Source: Certhia americana (lineage: Eukaryota; Chordata; Aves; Passeriformes; Certhiidae). From it: DNA of 64,000 bases. The DNA lies in the NCBI GenBank assembly GCA_018697195.1, contig CM031858.1, positions 113,460,380 to 113,524,379 on the forward strand, written 5' to 3'. Made by a program: the position numbers and the translations under genes. This document shows positions 1 to 13,022 of the stretch, piece after piece; position 1 is the stretch's first letter; every line of letters begins with the position of its first letter. The notes below the pieces were generated by a model. The model worked only from the letters and a program-made list of their open reading frames with translations. It had not been told where the DNA came from and ran no database searches.

Positions 1-3000
1 TGCGGGTAGCAAAAAGCCAGTTGTGATTCTTACATGAGATTGTCACTGTGTGGTGTGCTCAGAGAGTTCTTGTTAATAGTATCACAAAACAGGACACGAG
101 TGCAGCAGAGAAACAGACATTCCACACACGTTACCAAAAGAGGTGTGTGGAACAATTCATATATTGCCCCAAAGGTTGCTTAATGATGTGCTAAGAACCA
201 CCCTGTGCTATTGTTTTTGACTGTTACCTGTTCTTGCAGTGTTCTGACATTGTCTCCATAAGACAATGCAGTCAACCACTGGAGTAATTTGTAACTAAAT
301 TAGCTGGTTTTCAAATGACATCTGTGCTGCAGAGTAAAATGTTTTCTTAAGTGAGGATCTATACAACCATCCATAGGATCAAAGGGTCACAATATATGCA
401 TTACTACCTCAGAGCAGGTCTGTCTGGACATTGTACACAAGTGCTGCTGGGTGCCAGATGGCATAAACATAATGCTAATGCGATGTCCTTCTCCTGCACA
501 CAACCGGAGCTTTGCGTTCTTTGAAGACACATGCCACTGATGTGAATTAGTGCAAATCTGCCCCCTGCAGTCACCAGCCTCTTGCAAACATGGCCTTCAT
601 GTCTTTCCTCATGTTTTATATCAGCTGATCCTTGTCATCATTCAGATATACAAAGGACATATGGTGCGGATCTCTGGCGTGCAGGGACTCAGATTTGGCC
701 AAATGGGAAGAAAGCCATGAAGGACACAGAATGTTACTTTCATCACAAGCCAAGACTGTGGGAACTGTTCTAGACATTAGCAGACCTTTATGTAGAGGGT
801 TTTCAGCATGGAAGAAGATGCATAGCCTATTTCATGACAGCCAAAGTAAATAGTGCTAGCAGGACTCCCTTATTTCTCTATTTTTGTACTAGACATCAGA
901 AAGATTTGCCAATGTGATGGTGGCTGATATAAACTCAGTGCCCAAAATACCATCTTCATTGCTATTCATTGGCAATATTTTAATGCTGCTGCTGATCCTC
1001 TTCTGTATTGACCAGTCAGGCCAAAGACTTGTACATTTCTTTTTTTTAGGTAAGTCACGTGAGGGGAAGTCAGGTCAGTAAAAAATAAATACCAGAAAAC
1101 TCTTTTAAAACACTAGACATCTTTACTTTTTATAAAATTATTGAATAAGAAGTTTTAGTCATAGCCTGGTTTTCATCCTTGGATAATTTAACGTCACAGT
1201 ACAGCAAGAATTCCTGGGTGGTTTGCAGTTTGTATCACTCTGGAGAGACATTGTGTTTTCCATTTCTCTGTCCAGCAGTTATCCAGGACTCACATAACTA
1301 CTCACAGTTAGTGAGTACAGCATTAGAGTGATGTTGGGAAAGCATGCAAGTGTTTTAAATATTTTTAAATAAAAAAGAAACATTCACTGTGTTCTGTCAA
1401 TTTCAGAAAAAGTTAAGTTACAAAAAGCAGTTCTCTCTGTCTGATCTGTCACATACACAGGCACTAAGAGGGAAAACCAAAACGGTGAGATGTCTCATTA
1501 TCTATTAACTCAGTCATATAGCAGGAATAGTTGGCTTGTTCATGTCTGTCCTGTGTATAGGAAAAAAAGCTGTCAGGAAACAAACTTAATTTTAATAGTT
1601 TAGGGAATAAGGGAGGAGAACTGTCATTCAAAATTGTATAATTTATCCTGGAAGTACAAAAAAGTTTCTGACAAACATACCTTCGCATCTGAAATTTCAG
1701 ATACATCAAGGTTATCTCTTTATGCTAACAATGCAGCATCAAAAAAGTCATTATTTTCTTGCAGAAAAAAATAGGCCTAAAATGTTTTACAGGACTTCTT
1801 AATTATAGAGTATAGCCATTGTCAGTCTCCTGAAGTCTTATTTAGAAAGAAATGGGCAGAGTATAAGGCATAAGCTTTAAGGCCAGAAAGGATAATTAGA
1901 TTATCCAAATTTTATGTGCTTCAGTCCTACACATCTCAATATGTTTAGCTACTTACTAAGCCTAATAATTTATGTATTATCCTAGTACATTTTTTTGAAA
2001 ACCTTCCATTTTTACTTCTTTCCTAATGCTCCAAGAGAATCGAAAATACCTCAATAGATAAACTTTTTTTCAACAGATCATTAGTGATTTAGGGCCATTC
2101 TAAATTTAAATCTGCATAACACCAGCTTCCAGCTTTTAGTCTTTTTTGTACCTCTCCATACAAATTTATGAAGTCCCTTTGTCCCTTACTCTTGGGAAAG
2201 TAATTAAACATGGAAATCTATTCATTACTTGGTAGCCTTTAAAAATCAACTAGGCAGACTGAGGCCTTTAATTCTGTCATTCTAATGTATACTTTCCAAC
2301 TCCCAGACATTTGCATTCTGTCCCTGCTCTCTCTCCACTTATGCAAAAAAATCTACATATCTTGAAGCTGTACAGATAAACTACGGATATGGAGGTAAAA
2401 ATGTAAGTTAAACACTGTGATGCAACAAATCACAAAGGTAGCAGAACTTCTTTAGCATTAAAAACTTCTTAGCACACCTGATATGAACCTAGAACTCTTC
2501 CCAGGGTTTTCAGGAAATAATTCTTCATTCTTTATTTGTGGTCTGTATTCCATATTTCCACATGTGTAGCCTAAGTTTTGCTAATATTAATGCAATAATA
2601 AAGCAGGCCTGTCTTATAAATCAGTCTGGACATCAAATAATCCATATGATTATATTTTTGTGATTACTTAACATGACTGTTACCAGCAATAACTTCATAG
2701 TTCTGAATCATAAATCAAAAATATTTAATAAGCCTTAAAGGCATTAGTTGATGTGGAGCCCCTTTTCAACAACTCTCCCAATTAATGATGAGTTGTCATT
2801 GGCAGTTCATTTCAGATCAGCCTGTCAGCTGTTTGCAATCTGTCTACAAAGACAAAATGTAGATTATATAGAGCATAGAAAGCAAAATATTAGTGAGACT
2901 GAGGAAATGATAACACTTATTAGAATGAGAAAAGAGCTCATACTGCCTCCTTAAAAAGAAACTGATCGTATTCACCCAATAAAGCACAATAAAACTCAGA

Positions 3001-3982
3001 GGCATAAATGTGTCTACAGTTTGGGGGAAAAAAAATCTGAACAGAGTCTTTATTTCACATTGGGCTCCTAATATAGTCATTGTCAGTTAGGATCTCATAG
3101 GCTGTGAGGCAGTGAACTGAATAGACATGCTCTCCTCCCACTTCTAATCTGTTTCTCCAGACTCTCAGCCTGTTAAAACAAACTGCACTTCTCTGCTTAT
3201 TTACGTACTCAAGTTTGTGCTGGGAAGTGGTAAAAAGGTAGAGAGTATATAATTCTTAGCAAAGGCTACAGCCATGGAAACACCGTGGTGCTTAAAACCA
3301 GAATGCTCTTTCCAGGACACATGGGATCAGAATATCTTAGTTAAAACTTGTGCTGTTAGTTAGTTTTGCTATGCCCATGCAAGCCTCAACATTTTCTTCC
3401 CGTTCTCCAGTTTTCTCTTCCATATGATTAGATGTCAAAACATTAAAAAAAACCTCATCTAACTTTTATCAGTGGAGTGTGAGTCAAGTCTCACCCCCAA
3501 GACTTCTTCTTACCATTGCATTTAGTTAACAAGCGACAGGAATTCTATTTAGGAATGACAGATTTACTGTACAGACAGCTTCTTCTAGTGGAAGTTTTGA
3601 CTAGATTTCATCTTCTTTGAGATATTTTGCAAATATCATGTTGCCAGTTATTATTAGACCTTATGTTAATTTAAAAATAAAAATTCCAGTTGACAAAAAT
3701 ATTATCGTACATGTGCCTCCTTTGGCTCAAAGCTATCAATCATCATGATGAAGTAGACATAAATTATGAGATTTCCATGGAGGAAAGAGTACTAGACCAG
3801 TGAGAGAAAGTTATAACCCAGCTGTAGCAATAATTCCAAGCAGCTTTTAGGCAGTGAAGTCTCAATAAACTTAAACACTTGTTTAAGCCAAATTTATTGA
3901 AGCAGCTTCACATAATGTGGTTCTGGTTTAGGGTTTTCTATTCTGGGCAGAGCACCAACTGGAAAGAAGCCTTGGAATATGC

Positions 3983-4004
3983 ACTCTCTAGTCCACTAGA
4001 GAGT
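3983..4004. repeat. Perfect 22-base palindrome
   Basis: ACTCTCTAGT and ACTAGAGAGT are exact reverse complements separated by CC. No gene lies nearby. Confidence 0.85.
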
Positions 4005-5689
4005 CCTGTGAAAACGTCATATACCTTTTTCTCTGGTCTTCCCTGTCCTCCCATCACAGCTATTACTAGTGTTAAATAAAAATACAGTTCACTATTTTAT
4101 GATGCAAAAGTAAAATTAACACAAACCAGAATGATTTATGCACCAACAGAGGATGCATGCTAATAAGCCTAAACCTGAGGCAGCAGGGTTTTGACAGTTC
4201 CCATGTGGGAATTTACCATTGCATTGGATATCACTGGAAGCTCTTAGTGTTGCTTATTTTGCTCTGTGTTTTTTGCTTTTCATTTTCTTTTAATTAGGAA
4301 AAAAATAAGGAAAATAGGAAAATAAAAAAGATAAGTATACTCTAAATTTTCTATTTGGATACTTCATGATATGTTGTGTTACTCATTCATGTTATCTTAA
4401 ACTCCCCTTTTTTTGAATTTTAATTTCCCCTATATTTCTTGCTCCAGAGCTCTAAACTGGCTTCTATTTAGATTTTGTATTTTCGTCATTTTCAGGAGCT
4501 ATTGCCATTTCCATGACCACTTTTTCCTAGGTTTCTTTCCTCCTCCCTGACTTACTCAGAGGAGTTTTTCCATTGGTATCCATTTCATTTCTGTTTACAA
4601 ATTCAAAGGCGTATAATATAATTTTGGGAGTTCTAACAATCATTCCTTCCTTTCAAACATAAGCCAGTCTGGAATTCATCTCTATTCTTTCCAATAATAA
4701 TTTATACACATGAAAACAAAGATTACTTCTCTTGAAAAGCACATTAGTCTTCACCATACTGTGGGGTCTCCAGGATCTCTTTGAGTCTAACAAGATTCTA
4801 GTTCAGTTCTAGTCTAATAAACTAAAAACAATAACTGAAATATGCTGCTTTGCATTGTGCTACTAAGTCTCCAAGTTTTTTTCTCCAAAAATTAGCATTG
4901 TGATGGAAAAATACTGTGTGACCCAATCAGTGTTTCTTGTTATTATACAACGTGGATGAAAACTAAAACTGGAAAGACAAAAGCTGACCTGTAAAATATT
5001 CCTACCAGAGTTTAAGATATTCAGGGACAGGGAAACAATGAAAATGATAAATTTGACCTGGATATTCATGAAGAAATGTATATGAGAAAAGTCATAGTAC
5101 ATTTTATGTACAGATAAAATGTAACATATTTTATGAACTGATGGGCTTCAAGCTAACATTTTCTGAGATATGGAAGTGAAATATTTCCATGAAAACATAA
5201 ATTCATTGTTCAGCTCTAGCTAAAGTGAATGTTACTAGAAAAGTAGTATCAGTTAAACAAATTAGAAATATTTAATTTATATGCTATTTAGACAATGAGT
5301 TCTAAGGGAGGTAAATGGCATAAATGGAGTTCACATTGAAGAGAACAGAATACTACTGCAAAATATGCTTCATAAGTAAAAGTGCATGACTATCAGTGAA
5401 TATTTCAAATAAATATAACAGTTTTGCTAGTGGTAAATGAGTTAGTAATTATTCCTTGAACTTGTTGCTTTGTACATAAAATGCAAAAATTACCATATTC
5501 AATGTAAAAATGGACAGCAATTCCAATGACAGGATTATTCTCTTTAGAAGAAATGTCTTTAATAGGTGGGCACAAAAATTTTCTGATATTGAAAGTAAGC
5601 AAATGAACTACTAAAACAAGGGGCAAAATTACTGCTCTTCCATAGAATTACAGGAGTGATAAGGACAAATGGGCACCAAAGCTAAATTA

Positions 5690-5721
5690 ATTGCACTGCA
5701 CATTAAATTGTGCAGTGTAAT
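5690..5721. repeat. Imperfect inverted repeat, 13-base arms
   Basis: ATTGCACTGCACA (5690-5702) and TGTGCAGTGTAAT (5709-5721) pair with one mismatch across a 6-base loop. Confidence 0.75.
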
Positions 5722-8700
5722 TACATCAATAATTCTCTACATGGACAATAAAGTGATGCTGGTATGGTTGAAAATAATACTCATCCTTGGGTCTAAAAGC
5801 AAAAACCATACTATCAAATGTTATAAATTTGTCTGTCAAAATATTTAAGAATTATCATCTTACAGTGAAGCTACATAAAAGCTTCACAAATTATTTCTAC
5901 CACATTCTTTCTTTGGTGGACTTTTAATGATAATAGCTTATATTTGGGGGTTTTTTGTTTGTTTGTTTGTTTGGTTTTTAACACATGTCTGTGAGCAGAG
6001 GATAAGCTTTCATACTTGTAGTGAGAAGGTAAGACTGGGTGGAAAGTTCAGCTATTATATGGTTAATGGATGAGGAAAGAAATTAAATGTAGACCAGCAG
6101 CAAATATTAACCTAGGGAATTCAAACCCATGTTCCAGATTATGAAGTGCTGCCTACCCTCACTCCTTTTATTTGTACCTCTCCATTGCTTCTCTATAGCT
6201 ATCTTTCCCAGCTCAGGTCCCGTGGGTGAGAGCAGTGTGACATATTTCAGGCAGATATTTTCTTTCCCAGCAGCTATTCATCCTGGTCTTCTGCACCAAC
6301 CAGTTTTTGCAGCTCAGATTCTCTCATGCCAAACCACTTTGTGCTGGGTAGCTCTGACAGGTCTAAACGCAGCATCTCTATTCTTGCAAGCTTCTGAGCC
6401 AGGTCACTTAGAGATCCCATGGTGGACAAGGAAGATCAGGTGGAATGAAAGAATGTCTGTGAGGTGCTGGCTTCTTTTGCCATGTTGAAATAATTTGGAT
6501 TTCTACATCTCCTGTGCCTAGTGTATTCATCTGTCTAATGTCTCAACTTTACCCATTTGCTTCTGCAGCTGAAAACCAGCATTGCCATAAATAAAATCTT
6601 TTATGTGTGATCTGAACATATATTCATTTTGTTGTTTTACTTCTCAGTTAGTCTCCCAACACTTCTGCTGGTCTTCACAATAGCTGACCAGTCCATGTGT
6701 CCAAGGAGAATCTGATAGTTAATCTTTTCCACTTTTTTGCTTATTCTCATTTTTGGTGTCTTCCATGATATAATTTTCTTTTCAAAACTCATTTTTCATT
6801 CCATGTTAAAATTTCTGATGCTTACAAGGTGTTCATGCCGTCATTTATTTCCTATGTGGGAAATGGTGGGTTCTATAATTTTTTTAAAAAATCCCCTCTA
6901 CAATAAGAGCCCTCATCACAGGAGGAGTTCCTTATAAAACTCTGCTTGGCTGTTTTGCTCTCTGTTGTCAGATCTCCAAGTGATGCGTTTAGACAGCTGA
7001 CAATAGAGTCATTTTCCACCTCACCGACCACCAAAAGTTCACTGTTTTCATGTAGACTTTCCTCACACTGTTTTGCTCTGTGGCTTTAACCTCTCTGAGA
7101 TGAGAAAGGGTCTCTGTCCTGCATTTGAATAGCACTCAAAGCACAGACTCAGAAAACTTTTACAGTGTTGTGTTAAAAAATTAAGATGGACTCAGCAATA
7201 AAGACAGAAAATTGAACTTTGGGGTGCAGTATCCACTCACACAGATTCAGGTTAAATTACTGTTGGCATTATGCTGTTGGCCTTCTCTCTGCAATATGCC
7301 AGACCAAAAGCAGTATTTGCTGACAGTGCTTTTCTTTAGCAATTCAGAAGTCTGGAGCAATAAAGTTGTTTGGAAAAGGTGAACAGTTTAGCAGAGTGAG
7401 AAACTGTGATAAGGCACTACTGTAGATGCTGGCTCTGTCCCTATCCAATAGTTTCCACCAGGACAGAAATTAGACAAAAATTTTGAGCGTGCAAGGAAAA
7501 CATGGTAATGGGAAAAGCCATTTCTGAAACCAAAATATTTTTTGATTCAATTGCATGCGAAAAAATGAAAGAAAATCTGAAAAACAATCATGAGAAAATA
7601 TGACAAAACTGCAGTTTACTTGAGTGTATCATCTCCTTTCAGCTTCTATGGCATTTGGTTGTTTCCCGTGCTTCCAGAAAACCATCCTCTAGACTTGATT
7701 ACTAAAATGTAGGACCATTGACAGATCTTAGAAGGACTACAACTTCTGTTTCAGGTCAAACAGGAAAGTGACTGTTATGCTACTTTGTGATTTTTATCCT
7801 ACTAACTTTAGTATCCCTGCATCTAAAAACTATAATGGAGGATTGTGACAAACAAATGTGTCGAGGGGTGGTTCAGAAAAGCTGGTTTTATTTCCAGCAA
7901 TGTAGAGCATACTGAGCATCAAAAAGGGGCTAAACAAAAAGAAGGGTTCCATTCCACAAATATCACAAAAAATAATTTGTTTCTAGAAAAAAAAAATTGT
8001 ATTTAAGTCATTTGACTTCTGGGAAAGAACTATGGGGTTTTATACTTTTAGTCATTTCATGATTTTTTTTTTTCCACTCATAAATATTTTAACGTGTCAT
8101 ACTAATCTCTGCTTTGCATCTTTGCAACATTTGTGGATCTTCTCTAAGATAGGAACTTGATCACTTTTCTACTCAATAGAAATATTTCTTTATTTTTTCA
8201 AAGGTGAAGCTCTTGATTTAGTACATTAGATTTGAACTAAAAAAATTTTATTAAATAACCCAAATTAGGTCTTCTCACTGGAATTTAGATACCACAGAAA
8301 AGTAATTTTCAGAAAGAAAAAAACCACAAATACTTGAATTCTTTTCAGTCTCTTGAGGAAAGAAAGGAGAAACTTTTGGGTTTTTAGACCAAGAAGCTAG
8401 CAAACCAGACTGGAAATGTCAAAGCGGGACTAAAGACAAATGCTTTTGTTGGAGCCTGACTGCCTGTTTTGAAGCTCATCCTTTCTCTCCTGAAGTGTTT
8501 TGGCCAATAATCTTTCTATAAAGTATGTTATTCACAGAGGTACAAAGATATCCTTCTCACCATTCAAACCACTGGGATTTTCAGTATGGATATTGTTTTC
8601 AACATGGGTTAGAAGGAGACTTGAAAACTTTGCTCTTACCAAAAGAACATGATTGCAGAAAGTTTGAAAACCAATCCAGTTAATCACAAATACAAGGTGC

Positions 8701-9365
8701 ACAGGAAAACCTTCAGCTGGGACTACAGATGGAGTAAGTACTTCTAAAAGTTGTGGGTTGGACTGCTTAGAACATCAGAGGACACTGAACAGCTTTCATG
8801 TGGTAATACACTGAGTGTATATCAAAAGAAGGAAGAAAACCCCTTTGGATATTATGAAAGTCTTTGCTATTTGATGAGGAATCCTAGGGCAAAGTTTTCC
8901 TGCTGTTCTGTAGAGGGAAAAGTGCTGTGCATAGAAGCTAAGGGGCTCATGAAGCCCACAGTGAGGGAAAGGGAAGAGATAATATTTAATCTGAAGGAAT
9001 TATCTTGAATGGTCAATTAATCTCAAGAATTGGGATTTGAGCATAGTAATCAATGTGTGTTGTCAATTACTGTGTGTCTGACCCTAAATCCCAAATTCAT
9101 TAGTTATACACCTTGGATTTACGCTATTTTACTTTAAAGCATTTTTTCTTCTGTTAGACTTTTTCGTTACCCTCTTTGCATACTTGCAAATGCTTTCTGT
9201 TGTTCACACTAGGGACATGATGCATTTTTGTTTGCACTTTATTCAGCTGAAGAATAAATGGCTGAATAAAATTTACCTCATGAAAATGAAATGCAGTAAA
9301 ATACTAAACTCACAAGTTTGAAGTTCTCAGTGAAAGATTATTTCAGGTTCACCAGTAGATTAAAT

Positions 9366-9379
9366 ATATATATATATAT
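9366..9379. repeat. (TA)n microsatellite
   Basis: Seven TA units are flanked by TTTAA-type sequence. A shorter run lies at about 22562-22570. Confidence 0.8.
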
Positions 9380-10259
9380 TAAATAAGTGACCTCTTAATA
9401 TACTTAAATAACCCCTCCTGTAAAATAGTTCCTTTTTATGTTCTTTATTCCACCAAAACTGCATTGCAGTTTTCCAGTCTTTATATTTACATTATTTGCA
9501 ACTCTTTCCATAAGTGCCGGTACAAATGTAACTGATGAAAATCCAGAATAGTCATACAAATGTTCCTGAAAGCAAGGTGCATTTCTGAGCAATTTTTTTT
9601 TTCTGATGCACAATAATATATATGTATATATTAACAAAGCTTCATAATATAAAATATCTTCCATGGCAAGTAAAACTTCCCCACTTACAGCTTATTCAGA
9701 TTTCAGTTACACAGACTTCTGCATTTCAAGTTAGTGCAAATAATGAGAGTAAGAGCCTGAGCAGAACGACGTAAATACAACGGAACAAGAGAAACAGCAA
9801 AATTTTACCAACTCCCTGCATACGGTTATAACATTTAATCAGTATATAATTAGTATTCTTCATATACAATGTATTTAAATAATTGGCTTGTCTGAACTAT
9901 AGGCAACAAATTTACAAAATAAAATAATGTTTCACACAAATATGGAATGTTGGACAAATATATGAAAATAAAATGCATCTAGTAACAAAACGCTGTAAAT
10001 CAAAAAGATAAAAGATGTCTTCTCCGTTTTTGAAGATTTCAAGGCACTTTCTTGGCAAATCAGAATTCTCTCCTTGGTAGAAAGTCTGCAAGAGAAAAGG
10101 ATATGCCATTTTATAACTAGTTTCATACCAGAGCAGCAGACCACTTAGTAAAATTCTGTTCATAAACCACAGTTTCCCGCAGATTGCTTAAATCATAAGA
10201 TTAACTACAAGTTCCAGTGGGTCTTGCCCTCCTGTGAACACTAATGAATTTTGCCGTGG

Positions 10260-10680
10260 CACATCTTGGGCACCAATGCCAGGAGGTTTAACACACGGTG
10301 GTCTGCGCTGCTGCACCCTGCAGGGAACTTCCCCATGCACATAGTCCCTTGCAGTTCTACATTCTGGGTTTCATCAAATGCTTTACTTCCATTTGCAGGG
10401 ATCTGACTCGGGAAATGAAAACAAACCCACCCAAACCTCTGAGAGCTGTAAGGGCAGCATGTGCCCGGTGTCCCGGCCCCGGGGCCACCCCAGCCGCTGC
10501 CCGGGGCGCGGCGCTCTCCATGGTGCTGAAACATCCCTCCTCGGCTTGCGCGATCAGGTCCCGCGGGCTGATGATTGGCTGTCCCCAAGCAAAAGCTCAT
10601 TTCGAAGAGGGAAAGACCACGTCTTCTTTGTACACCCGGATATTTACAGACATGGAAGGAAAATATTTGCATAATAGCAC
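10260..10680 (-). promoter_or_regulatory. GC-rich, promoter-like patch
   Basis: A local CpG-rich stretch (densest at about 10460-10570) sits in AT-rich surroundings. Read on the minus strand, an octamer ATGCAAAT (10672-10665) is followed by a CCAAT box in AGCCAATCATC (10578-10574) and then by GC-rich sequence, the order expected of a promoter. That orientation matches ALKAL1 and the mammalian ST18. I found no convincing coding exon or strong splice donor downstream. It may be a promoter of an upstream ST18 leader exon or of a non-coding RNA, or an enhancer. Confidence 0.35.
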
Positions 10681-10688
10681 TTCAGCTC

Positions 10689-10707
10689 TTTTTTTTTTTT
10701 TTTTTTT
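10689..10707. repeat. Poly(T) tract
   Basis: Nineteen consecutive T residues are present. A second run of 17 T lies at 10912-10928. Neither is attached to a recognisable retroposed sequence. Confidence 0.8.
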
Positions 10708-12180
10708 AATGAGGAAAAGGCAGCCTATTTTACTACTGTCAGGAAAAGGCTTAAAAATAGCTGTCAGATCTTCAAGTGAGAGAGTCTCCTTCTTCAAGGC
10801 AACCGAGAATCTCCAAGATGCTGTCAGATGTTAAAGTGAAGGCAAATTTTCTCACAGGCAACAGGATCTAAAGCCATGTCCTCTCTACGCTAGTGTGAGA
10901 GTGATGAGGAATTTTTTTTTTTTTTTTTCCAAAAGATGAAGTAGAAGCAATCAGAGAATCATGTTAGAAATACAATGTTATTGAGGGATGAATGTATGTA
11001 ACTCCTTTGTTGCACTCCCTACTATCAGGGAAGAAGGAGTGACTCCTGCCACTCTTCACCCTTCTCAAGAAAATGTTTCCATTTCAAGAATCAGTGGATA
11101 TGAGCAAACACGAAGATCTGAAGGTATCTTATTTACAATGGAAACTAGCCACTGTACTTCGTGGAGGAGTGGGGTGAGGGAGCACAGAGACAGCTGGGAA
11201 AGACTCAGATCATGGCTCTAATTTCTCCTATAATGTTTTCTCTATTTTTAACAAAGTAGAGAGAAAGCCAGCCTAGATAAAACTTTAAGTGACTGCAGTG
11301 CACACGAGCTGCTAGCAATGCCTACCATTTAAAACCTTCCTTCCCTATTTTTCATGTCTTTGAGTGTATTTTTGGCAGGAAAATTAAAACACCTGGCTTT
11401 GCAAATCATAGCAACTTCTGATCCTTTTGTGTTTTAAAGATGGAAATAGGATGATATAGATGCTTCTGTACTGTGGATATGTAGGCAGATCTTTGACTCA
11501 TTCTCTTGAAAGAAAAAGAAAAAAAATTTTGGAACACCAGAAATCTCTCTGAAAGCCCTGATAAATGAATCCAGAGGTGCAAATGGATACAGATAAAGGA
11601 AAAACAGGGACTAGAAAGGTAAAACTGTAGAAAGTAAGAGAGTGGTGGGATGTTTGAGAAGGCTGAGAATTTAAAGAGAACACTGAAAAACAAATAGAAA
11701 TTTGAGTACCTCCGCCCCAATTTTTTTTTAATAGGGCATTCAGAAAAGGATTCCTGCCTTGAGTCATGAAAAGGAGATACAGGCAAAAAATTAAATGCCT
11801 AGTCAGTCTCTGGTTCATTGTCCTTGGTATGTTAAAAATCATCTGCAACACAAATCAAGAGGCCAAAAAGACTGAAAATAGTTAAGAAGAGAGGAAGAGA
11901 AAAAAATTATGTCATTTCTCCTCAGAACTGAAATATTGCCATATTCTATAAAGCACAGCCACCAAAATGAATCCCACCTCCTCTGAGAAATCAAATCAGC
12001 TAACACTGACTCATATCCTACTCTTCTTTTCTTATTCTTGATTAGTATGAATTGAAGTCTTGATGCAGGAAGAAGTGACATACACAACTCCCCCAAGCTC
12101 CAAGCTTGCAGTATTTGTCAGGAGGAGGTGGTGAAAGGAAACCATCTTTAAAGAAATTTAAATAAATGAAATTCACTGAT
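10708..12180. other. Intergenic DNA, no gene seen
   Basis: Between the GC-rich patch and the likely ALKAL1 polyadenylation site the sequence is AT-rich. It contains a poly(T) run at 10912-10928 and a moderately purine-rich stretch at about 11500-11700. Two overlapping minus-strand frames of 126 and 117 codons in this stretch are Phe/Ser-rich products of that purine bias and resemble no known protein. Confidence 0.6.
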
Positions 12181-12957
12181 TTTATTCACTTTAGTGGTTA
12201 ATAACAACAGCTAGCATGTGCATTTTCAAATTAACCTTTGAAAGTATAACTGTCTTATTAATATACAAGCAACAGATGAAAACCGCTCACTTAGAGATAT
12301 TACTTTTACCAGTGACAATGTTTAATTAACACATTTGACATGCTATTCATAGACAAGGATGGACTGGTTTCTTCCTCAGACTATTTAGTGAAATCTTTAG
12401 CTTTCCATGTCTTTATGTTCAGTTTCCTTCCATTACCATGAAGTGGTTATTAGCTTTTCAGAAATTTTCAGGAGACAATATTGGAATGAAAAGGGGTCCC
12501 AGAAATTAATAAAGTGACAGGTTATCCATGCAGATTGCATTGGTAGACCTGAGATCAAGACATCCTGTTTCTTCCACAGATTAATAACAAAGTCCTCTGC
12601 AAAACAGCCTGAAATAAATGTGCTGATGATGTCCTTGGGTATTTTTCTTCCACCAAGCAGACTTCTTGCAATTTTGAACTGTAAGAGGCCACCCAGTGCA
12701 TAATTATGGACTGCAGTGTCACAAGTTCCCACAATTGTGGGAAATTACAATGGGGCCTGTCAGAGGTATTTGTGCTTCTGTGTATTTCCAGGAGGAGCAG
12801 TCAGTTCTGCAATGCCAAAGCTGCATGCTGACACACTCAAATAATACCACATTTGTGTATGCACACCAATAACTAGGTACAAGTGTGAAGTAAACTCCTA
12901 GACTATTCAACAAATAAGAAAATGAGTGGGGAAAACGATACTTACATAGCAAACATC
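12181..12957 (-). other. ALKAL1: Probable ALKAL1 3' UTR with polyadenylation signals
   Basis: On the minus strand the first canonical AATAAA after the stop codon is at 12186-12181, about 770 bases downstream, followed by T- and TG-rich sequence that could serve as a downstream element. A variant ATTAAA lies earlier, at 12326-12321. The UTR end is inferred from these hexamers only; cleavage should fall within about 30 bases below either one. No repeat was recognised inside it. Confidence 0.5.
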
Positions 12958-13022
12958 CTAGGACTGTGTACACAAAGGGCTCATTGCTAATCTCGTTAGC
13001 AATCTTGCACACCTTTTGTAAT
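12958..13022 (-). CDS. ALKAL1: ALKAL1 coding exon 4 (C-terminus and stop)
   Basis: This is the last coding exon. It follows the acceptor GTAATTTTGTTTTATAG (AG at 13024-13023), completes Tyr148, and encodes [20 protein letters not shown] followed by TAG at 12960-12958. Cys152 and Cys165 are the last two of the four family cysteines. Human ALKAL1 as I recall it has Val where this protein has Met161, and ends LCSQT. No other frame across this stretch makes sense, and a longer minus-strand frame covering 12719-13033 is a shadow. Confidence 0.96.

Larger units (their letters stand above)
1..10240. other. Intergenic DNA downstream of ALKAL1, no gene seen
   Basis: The sequence is AT-rich, with only short open frames that resemble no protein I know. 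It contains a perfect 22-base palindrome at 3983-4004, an imperfect hairpin at 5690-5721, a TTTG run near 5955-5973 and a TA run at 9366-9379. In mammals ST18 lies on this side of ALKAL1 in the same orientation, but I recognised no ST18 coding exon. Its non-coding leader exons could not be excluded by eye. Confidence 0.6.

Noticed and set aside
6129..6488. Plus-strand frame of 119 codons with a hydrophobic start
   Set aside because: Signal-peptide-like start only; the rest is compositionally random and nothing supports expression.
10241..10834. Frames of 143 and 178 codons across the GC-rich patch
   Set aside because: They read through a poly(T) tract or into non-coding flanks and match no protein; the patch is better described as regulatory.
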